Source: Cochliopodium minus (Eukaryota; Discosea; Himatismenida; Cochliopodiidae). Taken from it: a stretch of 64,000 nt of DNA. The position numbers and the translations under genes were made by a program. Below, in pieces: positions 35,582-47,192 of this stretch; positions within the stretch are counted from its first letter, which is position 1; each line of letters begins with the position of its first letter. The notes beneath the pieces are model-generated. The model was not told the DNA's origin. It made no database searches and saw only the letters and a program-made list of their open reading frames with translations. The stretch spans positions 65,121 to 129,120 of the forward strand of contig JAMYWO010000117.1 of the NCBI GenBank assembly GCA_024220525.1, read 5' to 3'.

Positions 35582-35923
35582 ATGGATAAAGATCCAAAGG
35601 ATGTACAGAAAGAGAAAAAAAGATACCTCACAAAAAAAGGATGGATAGATGTTGAACATGATCCTTTTGAATTCGATATATTTGGAGATTTCGCAGGAAC
35701 AAAAGAGGAATTAAGAAAAAGAAATTCCAAGAATGAATTGAGGAATGTATTGAAAAGAAGGAAAAAGGTTTTGGAAAGTTTTACAACTTATAATCCTTGT
35801 GATGATCTCACTCAAAGCAGTCAAATGGAAAATACTCAAAAAGATAATGAAAAATATAATGACGGGAAAATTGTATATACCTTCCAAAAGAAATATAGGC
35901 CATTGAAATTTGTATCTAATTAG
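35582..35923 (+). CDS. Hypothetical charged protein
   Basis: A single-exon frame of 113 codons starts at ATG 35582 after an A-rich leader and ends in TAG at 35921-35923. It is rich in Lys/Glu/Asp, with a segment EHDPFEFDIFGDFAGTKEEL and a basic helix LRNVLKRRKKVLESF. I recognise no family. Codon use and a clear start context make it a likely real gene, lying 95 bases after the C45 gene and 137 before LYRM7. Confidence 0.55.
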   Translation: MDKDPKDVQKEKKRYLTKKGWIDVEHDPFEFDIFGDFAGTKEELRKRNSKNELRNVLKRRKKVLESFTTYNPCDDLTQSSQMENTQKDNEKYNDGKIVYTFQKKYRPLKFVSN

Positions 35924-36060
35924 TTATTTGATCGATTATTTCTTTGAAAATATAAAAAAAAAATTTTGATTGGATATATTCACCAATATATTCACATTAA
36001 CAAGATAATATCATTAAAAAACATTTAATAAATCAACTATTTGTATAAATCATCCATATA

Positions 36061-36480
36061 ATGAATACGAAAATAAAGGCATTGAGATTATATAGAAACC
36101 TATTGAAATCAAGAAAACAAATCTTTCTGAATGATAAACATTCCCAGAAGGTGTCCCTCATCAAAATACGTGAGGCATTTAACCTCAACAAAAATGAGCC
36201 AAATATACAAAGAATAAATGAATTGATAGAAGAAGGAGATCAAGCAAGATTATATGCACTTGAAACAGTAGTACAAGGACAGAAAATAGGAGATTCAAAT
36301 AATTACAGTAAATATATATTTTTTTCATTTCATTTAAACTTTATATATTCATTTCTAATTGAATTATCAATAGAATTGAATATAAGAGAAGAACATACTC
36401 ATGAAACTGGTAATCTTACAAAAGAAGTTGCAGATGAATTGACTGATAAAAAACCAAGAAAGAAATGTTCTGATGATTAA
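36061..36480 (+). CDS. LYRM7: LYR-motif protein LYRM7/MZM1, complex III assembly factor
   Basis: Near the start IKALRLYRNLLKSRKQIF contains the LYR tripeptide and downstream basic helix of the complex 1 LYR family. IKIREAFNLNKNEPNIQRI and ETVVQGQKI match the LYRM7/Mzm1 pattern (I-EF-N-E, then SVIQG). From family knowledge this mitochondrial matrix protein stabilises the Rieske iron-sulphur subunit before it enters complex III. The predicted exons are 36061-36307 and 36374-36480; the 66-base intron between them is free of stops and a multiple of three, so retention would add 22 hydrophobic residues. With the intron removed the protein has 117 residues. Confidence 0.7.
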   Translation: MNTKIKALRLYRNLLKSRKQIFLNDKHSQKVSLIKIREAFNLNKNEPNIQRINELIEEGDQARLYALETVVQGQKIGDSNNYSKYIFFSFHLNFIYSFLIELSIELNIREEHTHETGNLTKEVADELTDKKPRKKCSDD

Positions 36481-36635
36481 TTGATCAAAAAAAAAAAAGA
36501 ATGTGAATTAAAACCTCTTATTTATACAATATTTGTAATTTTGATCAAAGAATTTCACATCTCAAAGATATTTTTTTATCGTTTTTAAAATAACTTTTTA
36601 TTTATAATTTTATATTCACTATATTCAAATTGTTT

Positions 36636-39044
36636 TCAATATTTGTCATTATTCAAATCGATTTTCCCTCCTTTTTTCGCAGTTCCTATTTCACAAGCAT
36701 TAACTTTCAAAGCAAATCTTAAAGAAGTGAGCGATTCAGACAAATCAGAAGCAGAAGGAGAGATATTCACGAACATCAAAGTTTTTGAATTCCCTCCCAA
36801 TGAGTTTTGAAGAAGAAAGGTCAACTTGGAATTACGGTATGGAATGTGTTTTTCTCCATTAGCCAGAGCTGAAATCACGTCACCGATACAAGACAAAGAT
36901 TTGTTGATGTTTTTGGTTTCAGTAAGTTGAGATCCGCTTTAAAAAAAAAAAATTTTGATATTTATTTAATTGATTTAATAATTTTATTATTTATTTAATT
37001 TAATTATTTAAAAATTTTATTATTAATTTAATTATATTTTTTATTTTTTTACGTTGCTCCCGATTGAGAAACTTTTTCACTTCCTGCCAAATCTATCAAG
37101 TTCAAGACAGCTTTTGTTTTTGCGGAAGTAACTTTGTTAGTACCCTGAATCTTCAAGGTGAAGACGGTGTGACTTCTGGAAGATCTGTCATTCATATTAG
37201 TTCTACCCATAGATCTGTTTTTGTTGGCTTTTTCCAAGAATTTGTAGATTTGTTCTGGAGAGCTCACTTTGATTTTTTTGATGTTTGTTACGTCAGTATC
37301 TGTTTCGTTATGTTGTATTTTGCATTCTTCTTTGTTGCTCTTTGACAATAAATCTCTGATTGTTTCGTTGTAGATTTCGAGGAAATATGCCTCAAAGCTG
37401 TATTCCCACCCTATCTCTTTCAATCTCTCGGATGATTTGAAGATTTGTTCGATGGATCTTTGGATCATACCTCTATCTTTTTTATTTCCATCAGGAGCAC
37501 CTTCCATAGTAAATGTTTTACCACTAAATATAAAAATATCATTTAAAAAATAAATAGCATTAAAAATGATCGTTATTATTATTTATTTTTATATTTTTAC
37601 CTTCCTGTTTGCCCATATGTAAATATACATGTATTATATCCATCAAGACTTGATTGTACAAGATGTGTCAATTCATCAAACACTTGGGATTGAGTGGATG
37701 TTGGGCTAAATACCTTATCAAAGGTGAAATCCAATTTTTTTTGTTGTTTTTCTTTTCCATCATAAGTTTTTGATTTGGTAGAATACACCTTGATATCTCT
37801 TCCCTCATTGCTTTCAGGGAATTCATAAAAATCCTCTATTTTTTGTGTATTACTTTCATCACCCAACAATGGTCTTACCCTACAAAATACTCTGTTTTGA
37901 AGAAAAATAAATTTAGTTTGATTTTAAAGTGATCATTTTTTTTTTACCTGATATTTCCTTTCAATTCTTGAATTGCATTATGTAATTTTCTTCTGATCAT
38001 TTCGTGTTCTCTTTTGCTTTCTTCCAATTTTTGTACATATTTCTTCAAATTGTCTAATTCTCCTTCGAGATCCTCGATTCTTCCCTTTTTCTCTTTACAT
38101 TCCTTTGTTTTTGATTCCAATTGTTTACTGACATCTTCCAATTCATTCTTGGTGTTCAATAGTTCAGATTTGGTGTTTCCAAGTTCCTTCTTGAGATTAA
38201 AAACTTGGGTTTGGCAGAATTCAAGATCCACTTGGCATTTTTGAAGATTATCTTCCAATCTCCTTATTTGATTCTCGAAATTCTCCACCTCTGTATCATG
38301 ATTGAGTTTCAATTCATGTATAGCCCTCATCAGCTGTCTCACTCTCTCCTCCTTCTCCAACAAATCCTGTCTGGAAGCCATCACATCGGATTCGATCTTT
38401 TCTTTATCGATACAGAGGATCTCCATATTCTTCTCCTTCTCTTGTAGCAATTGTTGATTCATTTCGTTTTTGGATTTAGTTTTATTCATCTCTTCTTGCA
38501 ATTGATACACTATCTTTGCTAATTCATCAATCTTATCTTGTGGTGTTTGTTTCACCACAGTAGATGTTGTTCTTGAAGATGTTCTGCTTGTAGTGCTAGT
38601 AGAAATTGGCTTATATGTAGTTCTGTTGAGTGATGTAGTGGAGGATGTGGTCCTTGATCTATCTCTATCTGTTCTCAATCTGTTTGAATTCAAGGTGGAG
38701 TTTTGATCGACTCTTGATATGGTTGATCTTTTAGTTGTTGAAGTTGTTGTATTTTCTTTTGGTTGCATGAATGAATATCTAGAAGACTAAATATAATATT
38801 TTTAGAGATATTATTCATTTATTGAACTATTTTTGATTTTAATTTTCTTATTTATAATTATAACGATATTTTTTTTTTCTTTCAGTAAACTTTATTTTGG
38901 TGAGGAAATATTAATTATTTTTACCTCTTTATTGATTATTGTTTCTTTTGGTTTTAATTTTGATGGAATAGTCCCATTTGGTGGTAAATTTGAATTTAAT
39001 GATTTTAAGGGTTGTCTAGAATTTGATGTTGTATTGTTACTCAT
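36636..39044 (-). CDS. Kinesin-14 (C-terminal motor, Ncd/Kar3 type)
   Basis: Exons 39044-38925, 38786-37948, 37891-37601, 37523-37053 and 36936-36636 give 673 residues. The first 110 are Ser/Thr/Arg-rich; about 110-320 is a long coiled coil. The class-defining neck, [17 protein letters not shown], comes directly before the motor, as in minus-end-directed kinesin-14. The motor has [19 protein letters not shown] (P-loop, spanning a junction), [11 protein letters not shown] (switch I), LIDLAGSE (switch II) and [16 protein letters not shown]. It ends in a short tail. These motors crosslink and slide spindle microtubules. The small first exon is included because the AG at 38788-38787 is in frame through to the second Met; starting at ATG 38768 is the alternative. 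Confidence 0.9.
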
Positions 39045-39411
39045 TTTATTTACTCTCTATGGTAGTGATTTTTTTTTTTTTGTTAAATTTATAATTGTAA
39101 CGATTAAAATTTTTTGAAAATAACTGAAAATATATTTAATTTAAAATATTGGCGCCAAATATTAACAATCGAAACAATAACGATTAATCATCAAGAAAAA
39201 AATACCTCCCTCATTCTCGGAAATTCTGAATCAATTAAAAATTGCTCTTCATTGAAATAAATTTTTCATTATGATTAAAAAATTGAACAATCAAAATCAA
39301 AATTTCTCAACATATGATTTAATACCTCAAAAATTCAAAATGCACATATTGAGATAATTTCATTTGTTGCATACGTGCTTTTTAAATTTATTATATAATT
39401 AAAAAGATAAA
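39045..39411. other. Divergent intergenic region, kinesin-14 / Roco kinase
   Basis: 367 bases of A/T-rich sequence between divergent starts. It includes GGCGCCAAAT at about 39151-39160, which resembles an E2F site and would suit cell-cycle control of a mitotic kinesin; this is weak single-site evidence. Confidence 0.35.
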
Positions 39412-42400
39412 ATGAGAAAGAAGGACAGTGATCCATTTTTTAAGAAGAATGCCCCAAAGAAGATTAAATCCAAAGAGACGATAGTTAAAATATCCAATAC
39501 TAAAAAGGAATTGATTTTGAAGGATGAAGATTTAGGATCATTAAAAGAAGTGAAGATGAAAGGGATCATGGAAATGTTGTATAATCCAAATCTTCAAACT
39601 ATAAAATTGATAAGAAATAATCTCAATTGTCAAGTATCCAAATATCTCAGCAGATTGATAATAGCAAATAAGAATTTGACAATATTGGATCTGAATGATA
39701 ATAACCTCGGAGATAAAGGGATTGAAAATATCTCTAGTGGATTGAAATATAACAATACATTGATAAATTTTCAGATAAGATCCAACAAATTCAATAAAAT
39801 AGGGATGTATCATCTAAAGAATGCATTGATATCCAACAAAACCTTACAGGTAAAATTAATAACTTGAATATTAATTTTCATAACATAAATATATTGGATA
39901 GATTCTATATATGGGAAAGAATGAGGTAAACAAATGGAGAATTAAATATTCTGCAACTTTAATTTTCTCAACATATTTTTATGAAATTTTATTCATCAGA
40001 TAAAAGATGAAGGCATAGATTATTTGATAGAATTGTTACAAATGAATACAACAATAACGAATCTTGATCTGGGATCCATTGGGTACAAATTTTGACTTAT
40101 TTTCAAAATATAAAAATTTAATTGTTTCGATTTCATAGGATGACAGATGTTGGAGCAAAATCTTTTTTACAAGCAATTGACTATAATTCTTCAATAAAAT
40201 TTTTATCTGTAGAAGAAAACCAAATTACAACCAAACTAAAAGATGAGATCTATAAAAAAACAAAAGAGAACAAAACTAACCCTACACTTGCAAAAGAAAG
40301 AGTAAGAAAGACACTAATTGAAAACAGGAAAATAAAAGAAATGAGATACTCCACATTGACCATTGTAACCAAAAGTTTTTGTTCGTTTTTTTTTTTTTTT
40401 AAAAAATGATTGTTTGTACAGATGTTTTTTAATTTACTTTTTAACAACAAATGTTATTTTTAAAAAAGATTTTAGAAGGAGGAGAAAAGTTTGAATATGA
40501 TTTTGAAGAAGATGAGAGAATCACTTTTCGAAAAACGTATAAAGAAACAATAATAGAAAAAATAAAGGAGAACAGAGACAAATATTATCTTCCACATACC
40601 ATGTTCGTTTATCTGCTCAAATCGGGGATTACTAATTTAATGATCAACAGTGAGAAAATTGAAGATTTGAACAATATTGTGGGAGACAAGTATTGTGGTT
40701 TTGAGTTTGTTAATCTCAAAATAGAAATTAAAACGGTTAACTATGGACAAAGTGACTTTTTGAGTAACAAAATAAAAACAGACGTGAAATTTACAAAGAG
40801 GGTGTATGATTTTAAAGGAAATATTGTCTGTATAACTGAAGGTAAAAAATTTATTTCTGTTTTGTTTTTTATTTTTTTTTTAAACCTTTTTTTTTGTAGG
40901 AGACGAAAGAAACGGGAGTGGAAAAAAGTTTGACCAAGGGAATAAATTAATTTGGGAAGGATCTTGGAAGGAAAATATAGAGTGGACAGGAAAAGGGAAA
41001 TTCGAGTGGGTAGATCAAGAAAAAAATGTATGGATGTGTATTGGTAAAAAATAAACAAAAAAAAAATTTGAAAAAATTTAATTTTTTTTTTTTAGGATCT
41101 TTGCTTGAAGGTAAACCTGCTGATGGTAAAATCAGGATGGAATGTAAGGAAAAATCAGAGTTGTTTGTTGGGAACTTGCTGAAGTGTTTGAGATCTGGAA
41201 AATGCACCTTGACTGAAAGAGACAGGGAATATTTTGTGGAATATGACAATGGAAAAGTTTTGAGACAAAAAAGAACATTTGAGGGAATTCGTATTATGAT
41301 AGGTGAAAAATTTATTAATTCTCTATTTGTATTTTTAAATATAAACTACAAATAATTACAATACAGTTGGGTAAAAATATTTTTTAATATTTTTTTTTTT
41401 TTTTTTTTTTTGATCCTTTTTTTTTTTATAAAAGTTGCGAAAATGTTGGAAAAACTTCTGTTAAAACTCGTTTGATGAACTGTGATGACAAAGACCAAAA
41501 CAAGAAAGCGAGAGAAAAAGTAATGGAAGAAAAAAATAACGAAGACATGACTCACGGAGTTGGTGATTATTTTTTCTTTATTAAAATAAATTCATTTACT
41601 TTTTCTTTTGGTTAGATATCTTTAAATGGAGAAATACAAAGAATGGTAAATTATTAGACAAGAAAGAATTATCAAATGTTTTTTATTTTTAAATAAATTA
41701 ATCGTTTCTCAGTTTGAATTGAATTAATTTTTTTTTTGAATTTTTGGAGATACACTTCTTTCAATTTGGGATTTCGCTGGACATGAAGAATATCATGTAC
41801 CTTATTTTTTGGTTTATCTTTAAATTTCCATAATTTTTTTTTCAAAAAATAATTAGGGAGCTCATTCTTTTTTTTTTACAGGAGGAGCTGTTTATTTGCT
41901 AGTATTTGATCTTTCCAAACCAGTCAAAAGCATCATCAACGAAAATAAACTAATCTATTGGTTTCACTTCCTACAAACACAAGTAAAGAGTGAATACAAG
42001 ATCATCATGATAGGTACCAAATTAGATAAAGTGATTCGAGATTGTTCTGGTTATTTTAAAGTGGATCAATTTAAATTGGACCAAAGATTGCTTGAAATTC
42101 ACAATGGTAAAATTTTTTAATTTTATTTTTTTAATTTTATTTTTTTATTTTAATATTTAACCTTTGTAAAATTTATTTTTTATTTTGTTTTATTTTTTTC
42201 TATTTTAGAAATCAAAAAGTCATTGAAAAGCAACAATATTTCACTGAGATTTCACACTTTTAACGAATCTTTTTGTTCACAAAGCTTGTTCATTACAGTT
42301 GACAACTACACAGAAGACTTTGAGAGCTCAAAAATCTACAAACTAAACGAACTAATCAAAACAGATTACGACAATGTCGAAAACAGCGTGCAAACGAAAA

Positions 42401-45400
42401 TGAGACACAATGTAGTCTTGCAAGAGATAGAGAAGCTTGGACCAAGTGAAGAGAAAAAGATGGAGGACAAGTATGAAATAGATCTCGTTCATGTTAAATT
42501 GCCCATACTAGTGAATAAGCTTCAAGATCTCGAAGACAAAGAGTTATACTTGGAATGTGTGGAGAATATAAATGAAATACTTGTTGGTAAAAATTTTTTT
42601 AATTTAATTTTTTAATTTTTTTAAATTAATTTTTTAATTTTTTTTTTAATTTTTAAATTTTTTTAAAAAATTTTTTGTTTTTAGTTTTTAATTCAATTAA
42701 ATTTTTTTTAAATTTTTTTTAGTTTAGTTTTTTATTTTTTTATTTTTTTTAGATCTACACAAACTTGGAGTTATTATATACTTTAATGACGATATTTTGA
42801 GAGATACTATCATCACAGATCCCAAATGGTTCAACATAGTTTTCAAAAAGATTATTGATTTGGGACGCAAGAAAATATGCATCATCTTTCAAGAAGTATA
42901 CGATAAAGTAACAGAAGAGAAGATCCTCACCAAAAATTTTTCTCAACACAAAGAAGAGGTTAGAAAATTATTAGAAGGATATTTAAAAGGTACAATTTTA
43001 TTATTTTATTATTTTATTTTTTATTTTTTATTTTTATTTTTACTTTTATTTTTGTATTTATTTTTATTTTTTTATTTTAATTTTTTCTTATTTTATTTTT
43101 GATTTTGATTTTTATTTTTTAAATTTAAATTAAATTTATTTTTGATTTTGATTTTTATTTTTATTTAATTTTTTTAAATTTTTTTTATCGTCATTTTTAT
43201 TTTTGATTTTTGTTTTATTTTTTTATTTTTATTTTCATTTTCATTTTTATTTTTATTTCTAATTTTTATTATTTTATTCATTTTATTTTTTAGATTTGAA
43301 AAAGGGACTTGATTTTGAAATTCCCATCACTACTATTTGGCAACAACATAGGAAAGAATCTGTTGTGGACAAGTTCAGCTTTCAGTTATTGCAAGATAAC
43401 TTGGAAAATTTGGAAAAAACTGTTGGTTCTTTATTATATTTAGAAGAGTAAAAAAGAAATTTTTTTTTTATTTTTTAAAATAATTTTTTTTTAAATTTTT
43501 TATTTAAAATAATTTTTTTTTTTATTTTTTGGCAAAATTTTTTTTAAAGATACAAGAACAATGCTCAGGGATCTATTTCACAATTCATCCACACAGTTTC
43601 AGAAAGTGAACTAAGATACAATGTAATAGATGAATTGGTGGGAAGCAGTTTTGACAAAAAAAACAGCAGATTTTTAAAAGATCTTCTGGTCAGATTTGAG
43701 CTCATTTTGCCTAAAGAAAGAGTAAAATTTAAAGAAAATAACGTAGAGCATCAATTTTACTTGGTAATTTTTTTTTATTAAGATTTTTGATGTATTTCCT
43801 TTTTTTTTAAAGATTTATCTTATATTTTCTTTACAAGATTTTTATTTTCTTAAATTTCTTTTATATTTTTTAGAAAATTAGACATTTAAAAATATTTTTC
43901 ATTTTTTATTGATTATGATAGAATTAAACAAAATTTTTTGAAGATTTTCTACAATTATTTTTCATTTGAAAGGTCCCATTTCTGTTTCCTCACAAAAAAC
44001 CAGATAAAGTTCTCTTAAGAAGACACAAGAAAGACAAAAACGAACAACAAAACCTCTCAGAAATCAACCAAATAAAAACGAGTTTCGAATGGAGAGTGCA
44101 GTATTTACTTCCTTTCAAACCATCATCAATGTGGAAGATGTTATTCTTAAAAATAAGAAAGGTTTGCATACGTAATGAGAGGGTTCAGATGATGAAGGAT
44201 GAGTTTTATTGGGTTGACGGATTTGTCTTTAATTATTTGGATGACACTTTCAATGAGGAGTCTTTCGTCATTATACAAATGTTTACTCGTGAAAGGACTT
44301 CAGAAGAACTTTCTAAATGCAAACCAAAAGGTAAAATTTTTGTTCTTTCAATTTTTTTCATTTAAAATTTTCTTTTTTCAATTTATTTTTTATTCAAACA
44401 AATTTTTTTCAACAAATATATTTTCTTCAAATTTTTTTTTGAAAATTTTTTTTTTTTACAGAACAACACTACAAATTTGTATTAGAACTGGAAATTCTGA
44501 TGAACAAAGATCCACAAGCGCTGTTCGTACAAATCCACGAGTCAGTGAAAAAATTCGTCTCCAAGTGGCTCGTGAAAAACGTGTCAGATCAAATCAAATT
44601 CAACGCGCAAAAAATCTCCTCCGAAAAAGAAGAGTTCCTCACCATTGAATGTTCTAATGACTTCATGAAAACTTTTTGTATGTGTGCTTATTGTGCCAGA
44701 GACATTTATTTCAATGAATCTACTCTGGAATGTGAGATGTGTCTTTCTCCTCATTTTCTCATTGAGGGGAAGTTTGCTTTGATTAAGGTTGTTGCTCAGG
44801 GTGGTTTTGGAAGAATTTTCAAGGCTTTCCATTTAAAGACAGGCACAGTAGTTGCTATAAAAGAAAGAAAAGAAGACAAGAGGTTAAAAAAATAATATTT
44901 TAAAATAAAAAATACTTTTATTGTTCGAAATTGTAAAAAATAATTTATTACTATAATATAAATTTAATTATTGAATAAAATACAATAAATATTTATTTTA
45001 TAATTATAAATTTATTTATATCTAAAACTAATTATCTTATAGATCACTTGAGTGGGAAAGAGAAATTAATACTATGAACATGATCAATAAAGAAGTGAAA
45101 GGATTGATCTACCCTAAATTCCTTTGCGTACTTAATGACACCCCATCCGACTCAAAAAGCAAGTACTTAGTTATGGAATGGGTCGAAGGTGACACGATGA
45201 AAGTTTTCAAAGAAAAGTTTTTGAAGAAGAATCAGTTCAGAGAAGAAAAACACTTTGTTTTGATGGTTTTATCTTTTTTCCACCAGTTAAAAATCTTGCA
45301 CAAATCAAAGATCATTCACTACGATATTAAACCTGAAAACATGATGTTCACAGAAATAGATAACCAGCTCATTTTCTTTTTCATCGACTTTGGAAGTGCT

Positions 45401-45895
45401 TACCAAATTGATTCTAAGTATGGAAGGGTTAATACTTTTTCTCCTGGTTTTTCTCCTCCTGAACAAGATCCAAATAATAAGGAGTATTATGACAAAAAAT
45501 TGATAACTCCTCTTTCTGACATTTATTCTCTTGCAAAAACTTTGATTTATGTTAAAAGAGTTTCTGGTGTTACTTGTTCCCAAAAGATTGATCAACTTTT
45601 TCAAGAGATGATTCAGGATGAATACAAAAAAAGACCTCCCATTGAAGATTGCATTGATTTTTTCAAGAAAAATTATGAAGTAAACTACGAAGAGTATCTT
45701 GAAAACATGGAAGTTCTTAAAGACTTTTCCTTGTGTAGAAACTCTTTGGAGATTACTGAGCAACAATCAACTATAGTAGAATCTCCTGTTTTATCTCTTT
45801 CTAACAGCGGAATAATAGAATTCGAAGATACAAACGACCCTGTTCTCCTCAAAAAGTACATAAATCAGCTTAAACTTGAATTGATGAAAAAATAA
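39412..45895 (+). CDS. Roco protein kinase: LRR-Roc-COR-kinase
   Basis: Nineteen exons (39412-39849, 39902-39925, 40000-40082, 40139-40364, 40469-40841, 40900-41043, 41096-41302, 41367-41370, 41435-41562, 41616-41645, 41750-41796, 41857-42106, 42209-42586, 42753-42989, 43294-43447, 43550-43763, 43973-44330, 44462-44882, 45043-45895) give 1522 residues. Residues 1-257 are leucine-rich repeats (NLTILDLNDNNLGDKGI). About 260-495 is a linker with MORN-like WEGSWKEN / GKGKFEW. The Roc GTPase follows: P-loop VGCENVGKTS, switch THGVDI, WDFAGHEEY, GTKLDK. COR runs to about 1150. The kinase (about 1195-1460) has AQGGFGRIFKAF, VAIKE, IIHYDIKPEN (HYD for HRD) and IDFGSA. A 4-base exon (41367-41370) completes the P-loop. 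It belongs with LRRK/Dictyostelium Roco kinases, GTPase-regulated signalling enzymes. Confidence 0.85.
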
Positions 45896-45948
45896 ACTTT
45901 TTTTTTTAAAGTTAAAATTTTTGTTTAATTTTGTTTGAAGATAATTAT

Positions 45949-47161
45949 TTATTTTTGAGGAACTCCATATTTGTGCCATGCAAAGTTGTAAAGGTTGGGT
46001 GTTCCAGGATGAACAACACTAGGCCAATTACTCCAGTCAAATGCAGTTTGTTGATTATATCTATCAAAAAAAAATAAAAAAATGAGAAAAAGAATATTAA
46101 TGTAAATGAAAACTTGTTACGTTGGACCACATTGAGCATGAACTGTTATTTTCAAAATAAAAAAAAATTTTAAAATTAAATTTTTTATTTTCTTAATAAA
46201 ATATTAAAATTATTTATTTTAAAATTAACATTATTTTTTTTTTTTTTACCAGTCATTCCTTCTTGGTATTGATTGTAAGAAGTAGCTTTAGAATCGATAC
46301 CACCAAAAGGGGCCTTGTTCAAATAAGGATTGGTGTAGTTGGTTCCTGTAACGAGATCGAATCTGGAAGAAATTCCATTACCTGCATTACCACAACTAAA
46401 TGGATCATTCTGCCAGTCATTGAATCTGATTTAAAAAATTTGAATTAAATATTATTTATTATTTTTATTCAATTTATTTTTTATTTTTTTATTTTATTTT
46501 TTTTATTTTTTTATTTTTTTTATTTTTTTATTTTTTTTATTTTTTTCATTTTTTTCATTTTTTTTATTTTTTTTATTTTTTTTATTTTTTTTATTTTTTA
46601 TTTTATTTTTTATTTTTTATTTTTTATTTTTTATTTTTTATTTTATTTTTTATTTTTTATTTTATTTATTTTTATTTTTTTATTTTTTATTTACCTCATC
46701 ACCCACTTGAATGCGTCAAAAGATTCAATGTTAACTTGTTCTCTCTTGAAAATTTTAGCACGGGGAGACCCACTGTGGCTGAACCATTCTCCGTACTTTT
46801 GTACATATTCTGGAAATCCTATTTTTCAAATAAAAATAACAAAAAAAAAAAGATTATTTAAAAATTAAAAATTAAAAATAATTAAAATTAAAGGTTATTT
46901 AAAAATTATTTAAAAATTAAAATTTTACCAGAGATGTTGAAAATGTAAGGGAAATATGGCTAAATTTTAAATTTTAAAATGAATTTTTATTGAAAAAAAA
47001 AAAAAAAAATTTTTTTGTTTACAATGTTGTAAGATGGCCAGTATCCTTGTGAATCTAAAACATCAGTGAGATCAGCAGATTCAATGTATCCTAATCATAC
47101 AAAATTTTTTAAGATTATAGTATTTTATTTTATTTTTATTTTTTATTTTTATTTTTATTTA

Positions 47162-47192
<31 letters not shown>

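Noticed and set aside
36361-36480. LYRM7 read as one uninterrupted exon with a membrane helix
   Set aside because: The hydrophobic 22 residues fall exactly between good splice signals and LYRM7 is a matrix protein; kept only as a possible retained form.
37064-38447. Plus-strand frames over the kinesin gene
   Set aside because: Antisense shadows of the motor and coiled coil.
38833-39117. Plus-strand frame upstream of kinesin
   Set aside because: It is antisense to the first kinesin exon and A/T-rich flank; its content is Phe/Ile-biased with no motif.
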